45,825 nt of DNA from JBGPHT01 sp041484525 (GTDB lineage: Bacteria; Acidobacteriota; Terriglobia; Bryobacterales; Bryobacteraceae): NCBI GenBank assembly GCA_041484525.1, contig JBGPHT010000053.1, forward strand, positions 1 to 45,825, read 5' to 3'. The notes beneath the pieces are model-generated. The model was not told the DNA's origin. It did not search any database and worked only from the letters and a program-made list of their open reading frames with translations. Positions 33,092 through 41,181 of the stretch are shown one piece after another (the stretch's first letter is position 1; each line of letters starts with the position of its first letter). The position numbers and the translations under genes were made by a program.

Positions 33092-34426
33092 ATGCACACC
33101 CGGTTGGCTGTGGCGCTGGGGCTATTCGCGATCGCGATCGGCTGCAGCCGCGCTCCTGATACTGCTTCCGCGATTGATCCTGATATTTTGCGGGAGGTGG
33201 AGCGCATCCGCGCTATCGACAACCACGCCCATCCCATGCGCCTCACCGGCGCCGGCGAGCAACCCGACCGCGAGTTCGACGCCCTTCCCGTCGACAACAT
33301 GGAACCTCAGTCCGACCCCGTAAATCTGCGCCCCGGCGCTCCATCTATCATCGACGCGTGGCGCGCACTCTACGGTTACAACTTCTCCGATTTCACCCCC
33401 GGCCACTTGCGCGCCGGCCAGGAAAGCAAGCAGCGCATCCTGCGGGAGAAAGGGCAGGGCTATCCGGAGTGGGTGCTCGACCAGATGGGCGTCGACGTAA
33501 TGCTGGCGAATCGCGTCTCGATGGGCACTGGCATCCAGCCTCCGCGTTTCCGCTGGGTGCCGTACGCCGACGCGCTCATGTACCCGCTGGACAATTCGCA
33601 CCTTGCCGCGCGCAATCCGGACCGTGGAGCGTTCTTTCCTCTTGAGGACAAATTGCGCCGGCGATACCTGACGGAGGCTGGCCTCGAGACTGTGCCCGCC
33701 ACGCTAGCAGATTATCTGGCGCGCGTCGTGACGCCTACGCTCGAGCGCCATCGTCAGGGCGGAGCCGTGGCGGAGAAGTTCGAAGCGGCATATCTACGAT
33801 CTCTCCAATTCGACGCCGTGGACCGCGCCACCGCCGAAGGCATTTATTCCAGGTTCGCCGGAAAGGGGGCGCCGCCCGACGACCAGTACAAATCGCTCCA
33901 GGATTTTCTCTTCCGGTACATCGCCGCCGAATGCGGCCGCCTGGCAATGGCCGTCCACATCCACACCATGGCGGGCGCCGGCGGCTACTTCCACGTGGGC
34001 GGCGCCAATCCGATGCTGCTTGAATCGGTGCTAAATGATCCCGGACTGCGCAAGACCAATTTCGTCATGGTGCACGGCGGATGGCCGTTCATCCGCGAGA
34101 CCGCCGCGCTGCTGCAGAAGCCGAACGCGTACATCGATTGCTCGGCGCAGTCGCTCCTGCTCTCGCCCGCGACGCTCGCCGGCAATCTCCGCGAGTGGCT
34201 GGAATTGAACCCGGAGAAAGTCATGTTCGGAACTGACGCCTACCCGTACAGCCCGGAAATGGGATGGGAGGAATTGGGCTGGGTCACTGCTCGCACCGCG
34301 CGGCGGGCGCTAGCCCTGGCGCTTACGGGAATGGTCCGCGACGGCACTGTCACCCGCGCCCGCGCGTCCGAATTGGCGGGAATGGTGCTGCGGGAAAATG
34401 CGATCAAACTATACGGACTCCGCTGA
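33092..34426 (+). CDS. Amidohydrolase-2-type lipoprotein
   Basis: A 444-residue protein with an export signal ending in a probable lipobox (AIGC, Cys18), so likely lipid-anchored. The TIM-barrel metal hydrolase signature is NHAHPMRL (His-x-His near residue 47), later MAVHIHTMAG, a VMVHGGWPFIRE stretch, and the Asp of MFGTDAYPYSPEMGW. This layout fits the Amidohydro_2 family related to uronate isomerase and decarboxylases. The substrate is not known. It is not closely similar to the three amidohydrolases at 20275-24376. It is convergent with the GHMP kinase gene with a one-base gap. Confidence 0.82.
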   Translation: MHTRLAVALGLFAIAIGCSRAPDTASAIDPDILREVERIRAIDNHAHPMRLTGAGEQPDREFDALPVDNMEPQSDPVNLRPGAPSIIDAWRALYGYNFSDFTPGHLRAGQESKQRILREKGQGYPEWVLDQMGVDVMLANRVSMGTGIQPPRFRWVPYADALMYPLDNSHLAARNPDRGAFFPLEDKLRRRYLTEAGLETVPATLADYLARVVTPTLERHRQGGAVAEKFEAAYLRSLQFDAVDRATAEGIYSRFAGKGAPPDDQYKSLQDFLFRYIAAECGRLAMAVHIHTMAGAGGYFHVGGANPMLLESVLNDPGLRKTNFVMVHGGWPFIRETAALLQKPNAYIDCSAQSLLLSPATLAGNLREWLELNPEKVMFGTDAYPYSPEMGWEELGWVTARTARRALALALTGMVRDGTVTRARASELAGMVLRENAIKLYGLR

Positions 34427-34427
34427 A

Positions 34428-35423
34428 TCACACCTTGATTTTCGGCTTGATCACATCGACGCCAATCGCCTTCATGGCGTCCTTTAAGCGCGCGAAGGTA
34501 TCTTCATCCGGGTAGGTCCCCACGATCGCCCCGCCCGATCCCGCGAAATTGGAAGTGGCTCCGGCTTGGCGCGCCGTGTGGACCATCTGGAGGTTTCCCG
34601 GGTCGATCTGGTAGATGCGCGCGCGCAGGTCGAAGTTCGCGTTCACCAACTGGTCCAGGCTCGCGTAGTCGCGCCGCAGCAGGCAGGCCCGGCCTTCCTC
34701 GGCATAGCCGGCCCAGGTCGTCATGGCCTCGACCACATCCTTGTCGCCGCGCCGCCAACGCTCACGGAGGTTACTATGAAATACTTCGGTGCCCTCGCTT
34801 AAAGTGGTGCGGCAGGCTACATACACATTCGGCAGAAGCTCGGGATCGAGTTGCTCGTACTCTCCGAAACCACGGGACTCCATCAGGTGGCGGGAAAAAT
34901 CCATATAGACCACACCCTGATAAGCCTGAACCACTCGGTCTTGTAGACCGGCAGGTACATTAAGTTCCTGTGTCTCCGTCTCAAGTACTAGGTTGGCCTG
35001 AACCGGTAGTGGTAGGTCTAACTGGTAGTACTGGCAAAGCGCGCGCAAGGACGCAGTAATAATGGCACTCGATCCGCCAAGTCCCAGGCGTTGTGGAATG
35101 TTGGATTCATACTCTAGCGTGAAGTTACGGTTTTCAAGCTCGATTCCTTTCTCCCGGCAATAATCCACTAACCGAACAATCAATGCCTGGATAATTCGGA
35201 TGCCACCGTAATACCCTCGCCACCGCGTCGTCCGGTAGAGGTCTTCCAGGTTCTCGAACACCGGCAGATCCGCCTTCGACAGCTTGATCTCCAGGCGAGC
35301 GCTCGGATGCAGAAGGACGCGCGCCCGAAAGTTCGACATGGCAAATGAAATCGTCTTGCCGAAGTAGCCGTCGCTGGGGTTGCCGAGGAACCCGGCACGC
35401 GCATAACCATAGGTTTCAATCAA
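34428..35423 (-). CDS. GHMP kinase resembling plant glucuronokinase
   Basis: A 331-residue sugar kinase of the GHMP superfamily. The order is unusually like plant glucuronokinase: YARAGFLGNPSDGYFGKTIS at the start, RGYYGGIRIIQALI, the ATP loop IPQRLGLGGSSAIITASL, PAGLQDRVVQAYQGVVYMDFS and the C-terminal ATSNFAGSGGAIVG. It may phosphorylate glucuronate, or another hexose such as a heptose or galactose, at C1. The start overlaps the dtd stop by 4 bp. The middle third (about 34800-35200) uses more A/T-ending codons than the ends or the neighbours. Kinase family is sure; glucuronate specificity is inference. Confidence 0.84.
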   Translation of the reverse strand: MIETYGYARAGFLGNPSDGYFGKTISFAMSNFRARVLLHPSARLEIKLSKADLPVFENLEDLYRTTRWRGYYGGIRIIQALIVRLVDYCREKGIELENRNFTLEYESNIPQRLGLGGSSAIITASLRALCQYYQLDLPLPVQANLVLETETQELNVPAGLQDRVVQAYQGVVYMDFSRHLMESRGFGEYEQLDPELLPNVYVACRTTLSEGTEVFHSNLRERWRRGDKDVVEAMTTWAGYAEEGRACLLRRDYASLDQLVNANFDLRARIYQIDPGNLQMVHTARQAGATSNFAGSGGAIVGTYPDEDTFARLKDAMKAIGVDVIKPKIKV

Positions 35424-35875
35424 TGTTTTCGCCTATCCGCGGAATCGATCAGGATCGTTACCGGACCATCATTCACCAGATGAACCTGCATCGTCGCTTG
35501 AAATATGCCGGTCTCTACCGGCACCGGGCCCTTTCGGGCCGACTCCACAAAGTAATTATAGAGAGCCTGGGCCTGCTCGGGTGGCGCCGCCTGGTCGAAG
35601 CTGGGACGCCTCCCTTTTCGGCAGTCCGCATAGAGGGTAAATTGAGATACCAGCAGAAGCGATCCCCCCACTTCCTGTACGCTACGGTTCATCTTACCGG
35701 CGTCATCGGGAAAGAGTCTCAAGTGAGTCACCTTATCCAGGAGGTAGTCGGCGTCCGCCGGTGTGTCTGACTTCGAAATCCCGATGAACAACAGCAAGCC
35801 CGTACTTATAGTCCCAGTACTACTGCTATTCACTACGACACGAGCTTCGCTAACACGCTGTACCACAAGTTTCAT
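35420..35875 (-). CDS. dtd: D-aminoacyl-tRNA deacylase
   Basis: A 151-residue homodimeric proofreading enzyme that frees D-amino acids (and glycine mischarged on tRNA-Ala) from tRNA. The N-terminus MKLVVQRVSEARVVV, the active-site motif SQFTLYADCRKGRRPSF and the Gly-cisPro motif NDGPVTILID are intact. ETGIFQATMQV replaces the commoner GxFGAxM, a conservative change. ATG at 35875. It lies upstream of and overlaps the GHMP kinase gene, forming a two-gene unit, and is divergent from the small basic protein gene. Confidence 0.93.
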   Translation of the reverse strand: MKLVVQRVSEARVVVNSSSTGTISTGLLLFIGISKSDTPADADYLLDKVTHLRLFPDDAGKMNRSVQEVGGSLLLVSQFTLYADCRKGRRPSFDQAAPPEQAQALYNYFVESARKGPVPVETGIFQATMQVHLVNDGPVTILIDSADRRKH

Positions 35876-35911
35876 CGAATGTTACTCAAAGTCAGATTTC
35901 TATCTTACATC

Positions 35912-35943
35912 TTGACACAATTGATGACTGTGTATGTTATATT
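35912..35943 (+). promoter_or_regulatory. Strong promoter for the small basic protein gene
   Basis: A consensus -35 TTGACA (35912-35917) precedes an AT-rich -10 region: TGTTAT at 17 bases (35935-35940), TATGTT at 15 and TATATT at 20. It is the best canonical promoter in the window. A GGGGGG ribosome site follows before the ATG at 35960. Confidence 0.6.
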
Positions 35944-35959
35944 GACGGGGGGTAAAAAC

Positions 35960-36217
35960 ATGTCAAGAGTCAAGATGGCGGATGATCTGACCACACTACA
36001 AATGGCGCTGGTGGGATATCAGATCGAGAGACAGAAAGTGGAAGACAAGATCAGCCAGATCCAGGCGCAGCTCAAGGCGAAGCATGCGCTTCCATCCGCA
36101 GCGGCTGGCCGGAAAGCCGGTGCGAAGCGCGTGCTGAGCGCTGATGCCCGGCGGCGTATCGCGGCGGCGCAGAAAAAGCGTTGGGCGGAGCATCGCAAGC
36201 GGATGGCACAGGCCTAA
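35960..36217 (+). CDS. Small basic protein with coiled coil and ARRRIAAAQKKRW motif
   Basis: An 85-residue protein of unknown function. Residues 8-40 form a short coiled coil (LTTLQMALVGYQIERQKVED). After a linker, the C-terminal third is strongly basic: LSADARRRIAAAQKKRWAEH. That C-terminal motif recurs in small acidobacterial proteins in my memory and suggests nucleic-acid binding, but no domain name applies. The ATG at 35960 is chosen for the GGGGGG ribosome site seven bases upstream; a frame reaching back to 35879 crosses the promoter. A single-gene unit with a canonical promoter implies high expression. Confidence 0.7.
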   Translation: MSRVKMADDLTTLQMALVGYQIERQKVEDKISQIQAQLKAKHALPSAAAGRKAGAKRVLSADARRRIAAAQKKRWAEHRKRMAQA

Positions 36218-36243
36218 CGCCTGCGCGGCTTTCTCTCCGGATG

Positions 36244-36278
36244 TACAATTCCCGAGTCGGACTCAGCCGTGGGCGGAG
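36244..36278 (+). promoter_or_regulatory. -10 box and ribosome site of acpS
   Basis: TACAAT (36244-36249) stands 34 bases before the ATG at 36284, and GGCGGAG (36272-36278) is a good Shine-Dalgarno five bases before it. This is a normal leadered start. It decides for ATG 36284 over the in-frame GTG at 36269, which lies upstream of the ribosome site. Confidence 0.5.
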
Positions 36279-36283
36279 TTGAA

Positions 36284-36661
36284 ATGATCGTAGGGACTGG
36301 GGTGGATTTGTCCGAAGTGGACCGCATCCGCGCTTCCATCGAGCGTTTTGGCGACAAGTTCATCCGCCGGATCTACACTCCCGCTGAGATCGCCTATGTA
36401 GAGCGCAAGGCCAACCGTTACGAGCGGTATGCTGCGCGATTTGCCGCCAAAGAGGCGGGCATGAAGGCGATCGGCACAGGCTGGAGGCGCGGGGTGCGCT
36501 GGCAGGACTTCGAAGTAGCCAATCTTCCGTCAGGAAAACCCACACTGCGCTTGCACGGCGTAGCTGCGCTCGTGGCCGAGAAACTCGGAGTCAAGAATAT
36601 CTCCCTCTCCCTTACCCATACCGCCGAGTTAGGTATGGCTCACGTGATCCTGGAGGATTGA
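36284..36661 (+). CDS. acpS: Holo-[acyl-carrier-protein] synthase
   Basis: A 125-residue phosphopantetheinyl transferase that charges ACP from CoA. Mg-binding Asp in IVGTGVDLSEVDRI and the helix AARFAAKEAGMKAIGTGW (Glu and Lys of the active site) are intact, as is the C-terminal SLSLTHTAELGMAHVI. Length fits the family. The ATG at 36284 follows GGCGGAG. The last 22 bases overlap the 3' end of the convergent phosphatidyltransferase gene, so antisense pairing of the two transcripts is possible. Confidence 0.94.
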   Translation: MIVGTGVDLSEVDRIRASIERFGDKFIRRIYTPAEIAYVERKANRYERYAARFAAKEAGMKAIGTGWRRGVRWQDFEVANLPSGKPTLRLHGVAALVAEKLGVKNISLSLTHTAELGMAHVILED

Positions 36662-37290
36662 GCGTTCTCCACGTCGCGCCTGGGCACGGCGCGCAATTGC
36701 GCATCTTCCAGCCGCTTGCATTCCTGCCAGGTGTAAATCATGCGATGGATCACGGTCAGGTTCGAGAAAATTGCGGTGACCCACAATACCGCCGCCATCC
36801 GGTCGAATAACGCCCCGATGATAATCAGCACCACGCGCTCGGGCCTCTCGAGGAACCCGACCTTGCATCTTGGAATCGTGCACTCGGCGCGCGCCCGCGC
36901 GTAACTCACCATCACGGAGCCGGTCATGACGATCGCCGTCAGCACGATATAGAAGAAGCGATTGATCGAGGCGTAATAAACCAGCAGGCCCATGAAAAGC
37001 GCGAGGTCGGAGTAGCGGTCGAGCACGGAATCGAAAAACCCGCCGAATTTGGTCACCTGGCTGGTGGCGCGCGCCACGCGGCCGTCCACCATATCGAACA
37101 GGCCCGCGCCGATCACGACTACGCCGGCCCAGCGGAATTTGCCCGCCGCGAACAGATACGCCGCCCAGATGTTGATGAGCAGTCCCAGGAACGTCAGGAC
37201 GTTGGGGTGAATCTTAGACAGCGCCAGCCAGCGGACAATCCGGTCGATAATCGCGCCGAAAATAACCCCGATCAGGCGGGTGTACGTCAT
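36640..37290 (-). CDS. CDP-alcohol phosphatidyltransferase family membrane enzyme
   Basis: A 216-residue inner-membrane enzyme with about five or six transmembrane helices. The full CDP-OH signature D-x2-DG-x2-AR-x8-G-x3-D-x3-D is present with Asp66, Asp69, Asp87 and Asp91 (FDMVDGRVAR ... GGFFDSVLDR). It transfers a phosphatidyl group from CDP-diacylglycerol to an alcohol such as glycerol phosphate or inositol phosphate; the acceptor cannot be told from sequence alone. ATG at 37290, three bases after greA's stop, so the two are co-transcribed. The 3' end overlaps acpS. Confidence 0.9.
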   Translation of the reverse strand: MTYTRLIGVIFGAIIDRIVRWLALSKIHPNVLTFLGLLINIWAAYLFAAGKFRWAGVVVIGAGLFDMVDGRVARATSQVTKFGGFFDSVLDRYSDLALFMGLLVYYASINRFFYIVLTAIVMTGSVMVSYARARAECTIPRCKVGFLERPERVVLIIIGALFDRMAAVLWVTAIFSNLTVIHRMIYTWQECKRLEDAQLRAVPRRDVENAQSSRIT

Positions 37291-37293
37291 AGC

Positions 37294-37764
37294 TTATTTG
37301 GCTTCATCATGAATGGTTGTCAGCTTAAGGATTTCCAGTTCCTTGATGCCGCCGGGGCTCTGGACCTTGACCTCGTCGCCGACCTCCTTGCCGAGCAGGG
37401 CGCGACCGATCGGCGAGGTGGTGGAAACTCTGCCGTTCGCGGCGTCCGCCTCTTCGCTGGTCACCAGGTAGTACGTGACCTCTTCATCGCGCTTCACATC
37501 GAGCACGACGACCGTCGAGCCCAAGCCGACACGGCCATGCGGGATCTTCGTGAAGTCGACCATCGACATCTCGGCCAGGCGCTTCTTGAGCTGGTTCAAG
37601 CGCGCGTTGACGAACCCCTGCCGGTCCTTGGCCGCGTGGTACTCAGCGTTCTCGCTGAGATCTCCGTGAGCCCGCGCTTTCAGGATCTCTCTCGGCAACT
37701 CGACCCGAAACTCGTTTTCGAGCACCGCGATCTCATCCTGGAGTTTCTTCTTGATGTCGTGCAT
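37294..37764 (-). CDS. greA: Transcription elongation factor GreA
   Basis: A 156-residue factor that rescues backtracked RNA polymerase. The N-terminal coiled coil carries REILKARAHGDLSENAEYHAAKDRQ with the acidic tip (DLSENAEY), and the C-terminal FKBP-like domain has SPIGRALLGKEVGDEVKV. I chose the ATG at 37764 because it gives the family's usual length and follows a TATAAT -10 whose predicted transcript starts after the upstream ATG at 37791. It leads into the phosphatidyltransferase gene. A long hairpin lies just upstream of its -10. Confidence 0.95.
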   Translation of the reverse strand: MHDIKKKLQDEIAVLENEFRVELPREILKARAHGDLSENAEYHAAKDRQGFVNARLNQLKKRLAEMSMVDFTKIPHGRVGLGSTVVVLDVKRDEEVTYYLVTSEEADAANGRVSTTSPIGRALLGKEVGDEVKVQSPGGIKELEILKLTTIHDEAK

Positions 37765-37789
37765 CGGCTCGGGGACAGCTCCCGGTGCC

Positions 37790-37795
37790 ATTATA
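37790..37795 (-). promoter_or_regulatory. -10 box (TATAAT) of greA
   Basis: A consensus TATAAT on the minus strand, about 25 bases before the chosen ATG at 37764. It abuts the base of the hairpin at 37797-37863, so the -35 region lies inside the hairpin. Confidence 0.5.
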
Positions 37796-37796
37796 A

Positions 37797-37863
37797 CCAA
37801 CCGGCACTACGGTAGCGGCTCCGTTTCGGTTTCTCCCGGAGCCGCAACCGTAGTGCCGGTTGG
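37797..37863. terminator. Long near-perfect hairpin between the subtilase and greA genes
   Basis: Arms 37797-37823 and 37837-37863 pair over 27 bases with a single A/A mismatch (37814 against 37846) around a 13-base loop. It starts nine bases after the subtilase stop and ends at greA's -10. It is probably the subtilase terminator or a 3'-end barrier; there is no long U tract. Its length exceeds a usual intrinsic terminator, so a REP-like element is an alternative. Confidence 0.62.
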
Positions 37864-37872
37864 CGGGTCTGT

Positions 37873-40800
37873 CTATTGCACCGTCAGGCTGACAGGCTTT
37901 GCATCAACGCCGCCGATCGACACAACCAGTTGCTGTGTACCGGTTGGCGCATCCGCCGGAACCACGGCGTTGATCTGATACAGCCCTATGCTACCGGGCG
38001 TCAGGCCGCTAAAATCCACCCGTGCGGTGCTCCCTCCGATCTTTACGGAGGGAGTAACACTGGTCTGCGCGTAAGGTTGCGTCAAGGGCGTAGCTTCTCC
38101 GGATGCAGGAGTGTGATCGATCGCACCAAGGCCATTTGCGTAAACAATGATCGTCTGTCCCCGCACTGCCGGATTGGACGCACCGATCAAGTTGCCGTTC
38201 GCATCTGTAATAGCCGCTTGGCCGGGTAAAGCCGGCAGAACGCCGGGTGAGTACTTCGCCAGTGGGAGGGTGTAAAGGAAACTCGACTGCAGGCCCACGT
38301 TCAACTTAATGTTCACCGACGAGTGCCCCTGGAATTCCCAGGGAATCTGCACGTTGACCTGGCGCGCGCTCACGAAATGCAGCCGCCCCGGCACTCGGAG
38401 TCCGCCATCTTCGAAGCCGACGCTCACTGCCGACAGCGACACGGGCAGAGAGGTCGTACTTTCCGCCTGCAAAGCGTCCGAGAGTTGGTCGCCGAAGATC
38501 GAAGCATACGAGCCCGGCGCCAAGCCCTGGCCAACCTGGAACGACGCAGCATCCACCACCCCGTTCGCGGAAATATCGGGATAAGGTCGAACGTAGCCGA
38601 AGAACGATGTCGTAAGATTTCCTACCGCGGCGCTGAAGATCTGGTAGCCAGTCTGCGGTCCGACATCGACATCGATCTGCGCGACGCCAAATCGATCCGT
38701 GACCGAATCGAATAGGCGCTGTCCGGTATCCGGGTCGACCGAAATCTGCGCGCCGGGCGCCAAGGTGTACTGCACTGGCCGTTGCGCCACCGGCGCGCCG
38801 TAGCGGTCGGTCACCTTGAGGTCGAGATACCAGAACTTGTCGCTGGGGCCGCCGATAAACGAGCCGTTGTTCCACGAGACGATGTTGTACGGCACGCCAT
38901 CGCCGACCAGGTACAGATAGGGCAAGTGGAGCGTAGGACCGGCTCCGGTCACCTCGAGAAAGCCTTCATACGAACCGGGGGCCGGCTGCGCACCTTGAAG
39001 CCTGACGGTGACACTGTTCGGCGGCTGTCCTGCCTGCAAAGTCAGGCTGGATGGAGTAACAGTGACGCTGGCTCGGCTGTCCACAGTGAACTGCTTGACT
39101 GCGAAATTGAGCGTCACGGCGGAGTTGCTCACGTTCGTGACGGTGACGGTGCGGCTGACCGGCAGCGTTCCGGCTCCGATCGCCCCGAACGCGAGCGTGG
39201 CTGGTTCCAGCGTGGCGGCGACACTCACGGCATTGCCCACGTTCAGCTTGCCTGCGCCCATCGCAGTTACGCTCGCCTGCACCCGATTGTCGACGACATC
39301 CTGTGTCGCTGTATTGACCACCGCGGATTTCAGCCGGCCCGGCGTGTTCAGGCGGCTGTTGTTCTGTTTCGCAATGGCTACCGCGCCCGCCACCATCGGG
39401 ACCGCATAACTGGTGCCGGTTACCGTGGTATAGCCACTGGCATGATAGGACTCGCCGTTAGGGTCGAGTTTCTGCGTGGCGGTGTAGAGATCGGTGCCGA
39501 CGGCCACCAACTCCGGCTTAACGGCAAAATCCTGTTTGACGGCGAAGTTGCCCACATTCGGCCCGCGCGAAGAAGGGGCCCAGATCGTGTTGAACGGCGC
39601 GTCCACAGCCGTAAACGCGGGGTCGAGCGACACCGTGGCGCCTGAGTTCGAGTCGATGTAGTCCTTCAACGCCTTACCGTCCGCGTTGCCGATCATCACC
39701 GCCGGGATGCCGGTATTCTGCGCGAACAACCGGTTATAGATGAAGTCCGTACCGCTCACTTGATAAACGATCACGCCCACGGCGCCCGCGCTCTGGGCGT
39801 AATTGATCTTGTCGCTGAACGCACACGTCCCCCGCTGGATGAGTGCGATCGCGCCAGCGAGTGAAGCCGCGGGAAGCGCCGAACAAGCCAGCCCATCGTC
39901 GCCAATTTGCCTCACGTCTATCAGCGTTGCGGTCTTGGGCGCGTTGATCTGCGGACCGTCGTCGAACAGCGCCGCTATGTTCCTGAGATTGGACGGCGCG
40001 TTGGCTGCGTTGACCCGTACGGCCTGGTACAGAATGTGTGAATTGGTCGAAGCACCCACGGTAATGGCCGAAGGCGCGGAGCCGGGCGTGTGGATGGATT
40101 GCAGCAACGGATAGTTGTCCGCGGAGGCGCCATCGTTGCCCGCCGATACCACCACTACCAGACCCATAGCCACCGCATTCTCGACGGACATGGCGCGGAT
40201 GTCGCAGATCTCGTTCGGGTTTGTGTTGCTGCACGACCCGATATCGAGAGCGCCATAAAACGCCGAATTTCCTTCGTCGAGCGATAAGGTCACGATGTCC
40301 ATTTCGTCGTACAGGGCATCCTTCAATGCCTGTTCGATTGCGGAGAAAAGGGAATAGTCGTTTACGCCCGGCGAGCCGAAAACTTTGTAGTTGCCCAGGA
40401 ACGCTTTGGGCGCAACGCCCTGGATCGTTCCGGCCGGCCCCGCATTCTGAACGCCCGCCGCAATCATCGCGATCGCCGTCCCATGGCCCACCCGGTCGCG
40501 CGGGGTCAGATCGTCGGGCCGGTCGGTCTCGGGATCGTCGCCGACTAACATCGACACATAGCTTCGGGCCACGATCACCTTGTTGTTGGTGTACCTGGAA
40601 TCACCTATCGGAAAGCCCGGCGGCATCGTGAATCCAGTGTCCTTGAACCCGGGATGATCCTTGTCGATGCCGGTGTCGATTATCCCGATCTTGATCCCAG
40701 CGCCGGCGTTGGAAGCTCCGCCTACCGCGCTCCACGCGCCCGCGACGTTCTGCAGATCGAGTGCCTTGTACAGGTGCCGCTTGACCAGCGGCAGCCACTG

Positions 40801-41133
40801 CACATACTTCACACCCGGGATCTTGCGCAACTCGGCCCCGGATTCCCGCGGCGCGTCCACAAAAATGCCGTTCACCAGCACTTGCGACGTTCCGTTCACA
40901 CGTACCTTGCGCCGCTGCAATTCCGCCAGCACGCTGCGCTGCGCGGTGCGAATCTTCGTCAGGTGGGTTTGTGCCGCGGCGCTCTGCAACTCAGCCCGCG
41001 ACGCCACTTGCCGGGCTACCGGCGGGTCGTCCAAAATCAAAGCGTACTCGCCGGCACGTCGGCTGGATTGCCCGAAAGATAATATTGCAAGTGGTCCGAC
41101 GAGCAGGAACAACACGGTTAGGGCTCGTTGCAT
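37873..41133 (-). CDS. Secreted subtilisin-like peptidase (S8) with PA domain and TIGR03437-type C-terminal domain
   Basis: A 1086-residue exported serine peptidase. A signal peptide (residues 1-21) precedes an I9-like propeptide. The triad is Asp153 (IGIIDTGID), His217 (GHGTAIAMIAAG) and Ser575 (GTSYAVPMVAGA). The long gap between His and Ser holds a protease-associated domain (about residues 385-505). Beta-sandwich domains follow (LAFGAIGAGTLPVSRTVTVT). The last 230 residues (ISANGVVDAASF, GLAPGSYASIFG, QTIIVYANGLG) match the TIGR03437 'Solibacter' C-terminal domain, whose role is unknown. It secretes an active peptidase by all visible criteria. AAGGA precedes the ATG. A hairpin follows the stop. 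Confidence 0.92.
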   Translation of the reverse strand: MQRALTVLFLLVGPLAILSFGQSSRRAGEYALILDDPPVARQVASRAELQSAAAQTHLTKIRTAQRSVLAELQRRKVRVNGTSQVLVNGIFVDAPRESGAELRKIPGVKYVQWLPLVKRHLYKALDLQNVAGAWSAVGGASNAGAGIKIGIIDTGIDKDHPGFKDTGFTMPPGFPIGDSRYTNNKVIVARSYVSMLVGDDPETDRPDDLTPRDRVGHGTAIAMIAAGVQNAGPAGTIQGVAPKAFLGNYKVFGSPGVNDYSLFSAIEQALKDALYDEMDIVTLSLDEGNSAFYGALDIGSCSNTNPNEICDIRAMSVENAVAMGLVVVVSAGNDGASADNYPLLQSIHTPGSAPSAITVGASTNSHILYQAVRVNAANAPSNLRNIAALFDDGPQINAPKTATLIDVRQIGDDGLACSALPAASLAGAIALIQRGTCAFSDKINYAQSAGAVGVIVYQVSGTDFIYNRLFAQNTGIPAVMIGNADGKALKDYIDSNSGATVSLDPAFTAVDAPFNTIWAPSSRGPNVGNFAVKQDFAVKPELVAVGTDLYTATQKLDPNGESYHASGYTTVTGTSYAVPMVAGAVAIAKQNNSRLNTPGRLKSAVVNTATQDVVDNRVQASVTAMGAGKLNVGNAVSVAATLEPATLAFGAIGAGTLPVSRTVTVTNVSNSAVTLNFAVKQFTVDSRASVTVTPSSLTLQAGQPPNSVTVRLQGAQPAPGSYEGFLEVTGAGPTLHLPYLYLVGDGVPYNIVSWNNGSFIGGPSDKFWYLDLKVTDRYGAPVAQRPVQYTLAPGAQISVDPDTGQRLFDSVTDRFGVAQIDVDVGPQTGYQIFSAAVGNLTTSFFGYVRPYPDISANGVVDAASFQVGQGLAPGSYASIFGDQLSDALQAESTTSLPVSLSAVSVGFEDGGLRVPGRLHFVSARQVNVQIPWEFQGHSSVNIKLNVGLQSSFLYTLPLAKYSPGVLPALPGQAAITDANGNLIGASNPAVRGQTIIVYANGLGAIDHTPASGEATPLTQPYAQTSVTPSVKIGGSTARVDFSGLTPGSIGLYQINAVVPADAPTGTQQLVVSIGGVDAKPVSLTVQ

Positions 41134-41181
41134 AGCGTTTCCTTAGACGTTATCAAAAGATGAACGGGTTTCAGCCGGCGG

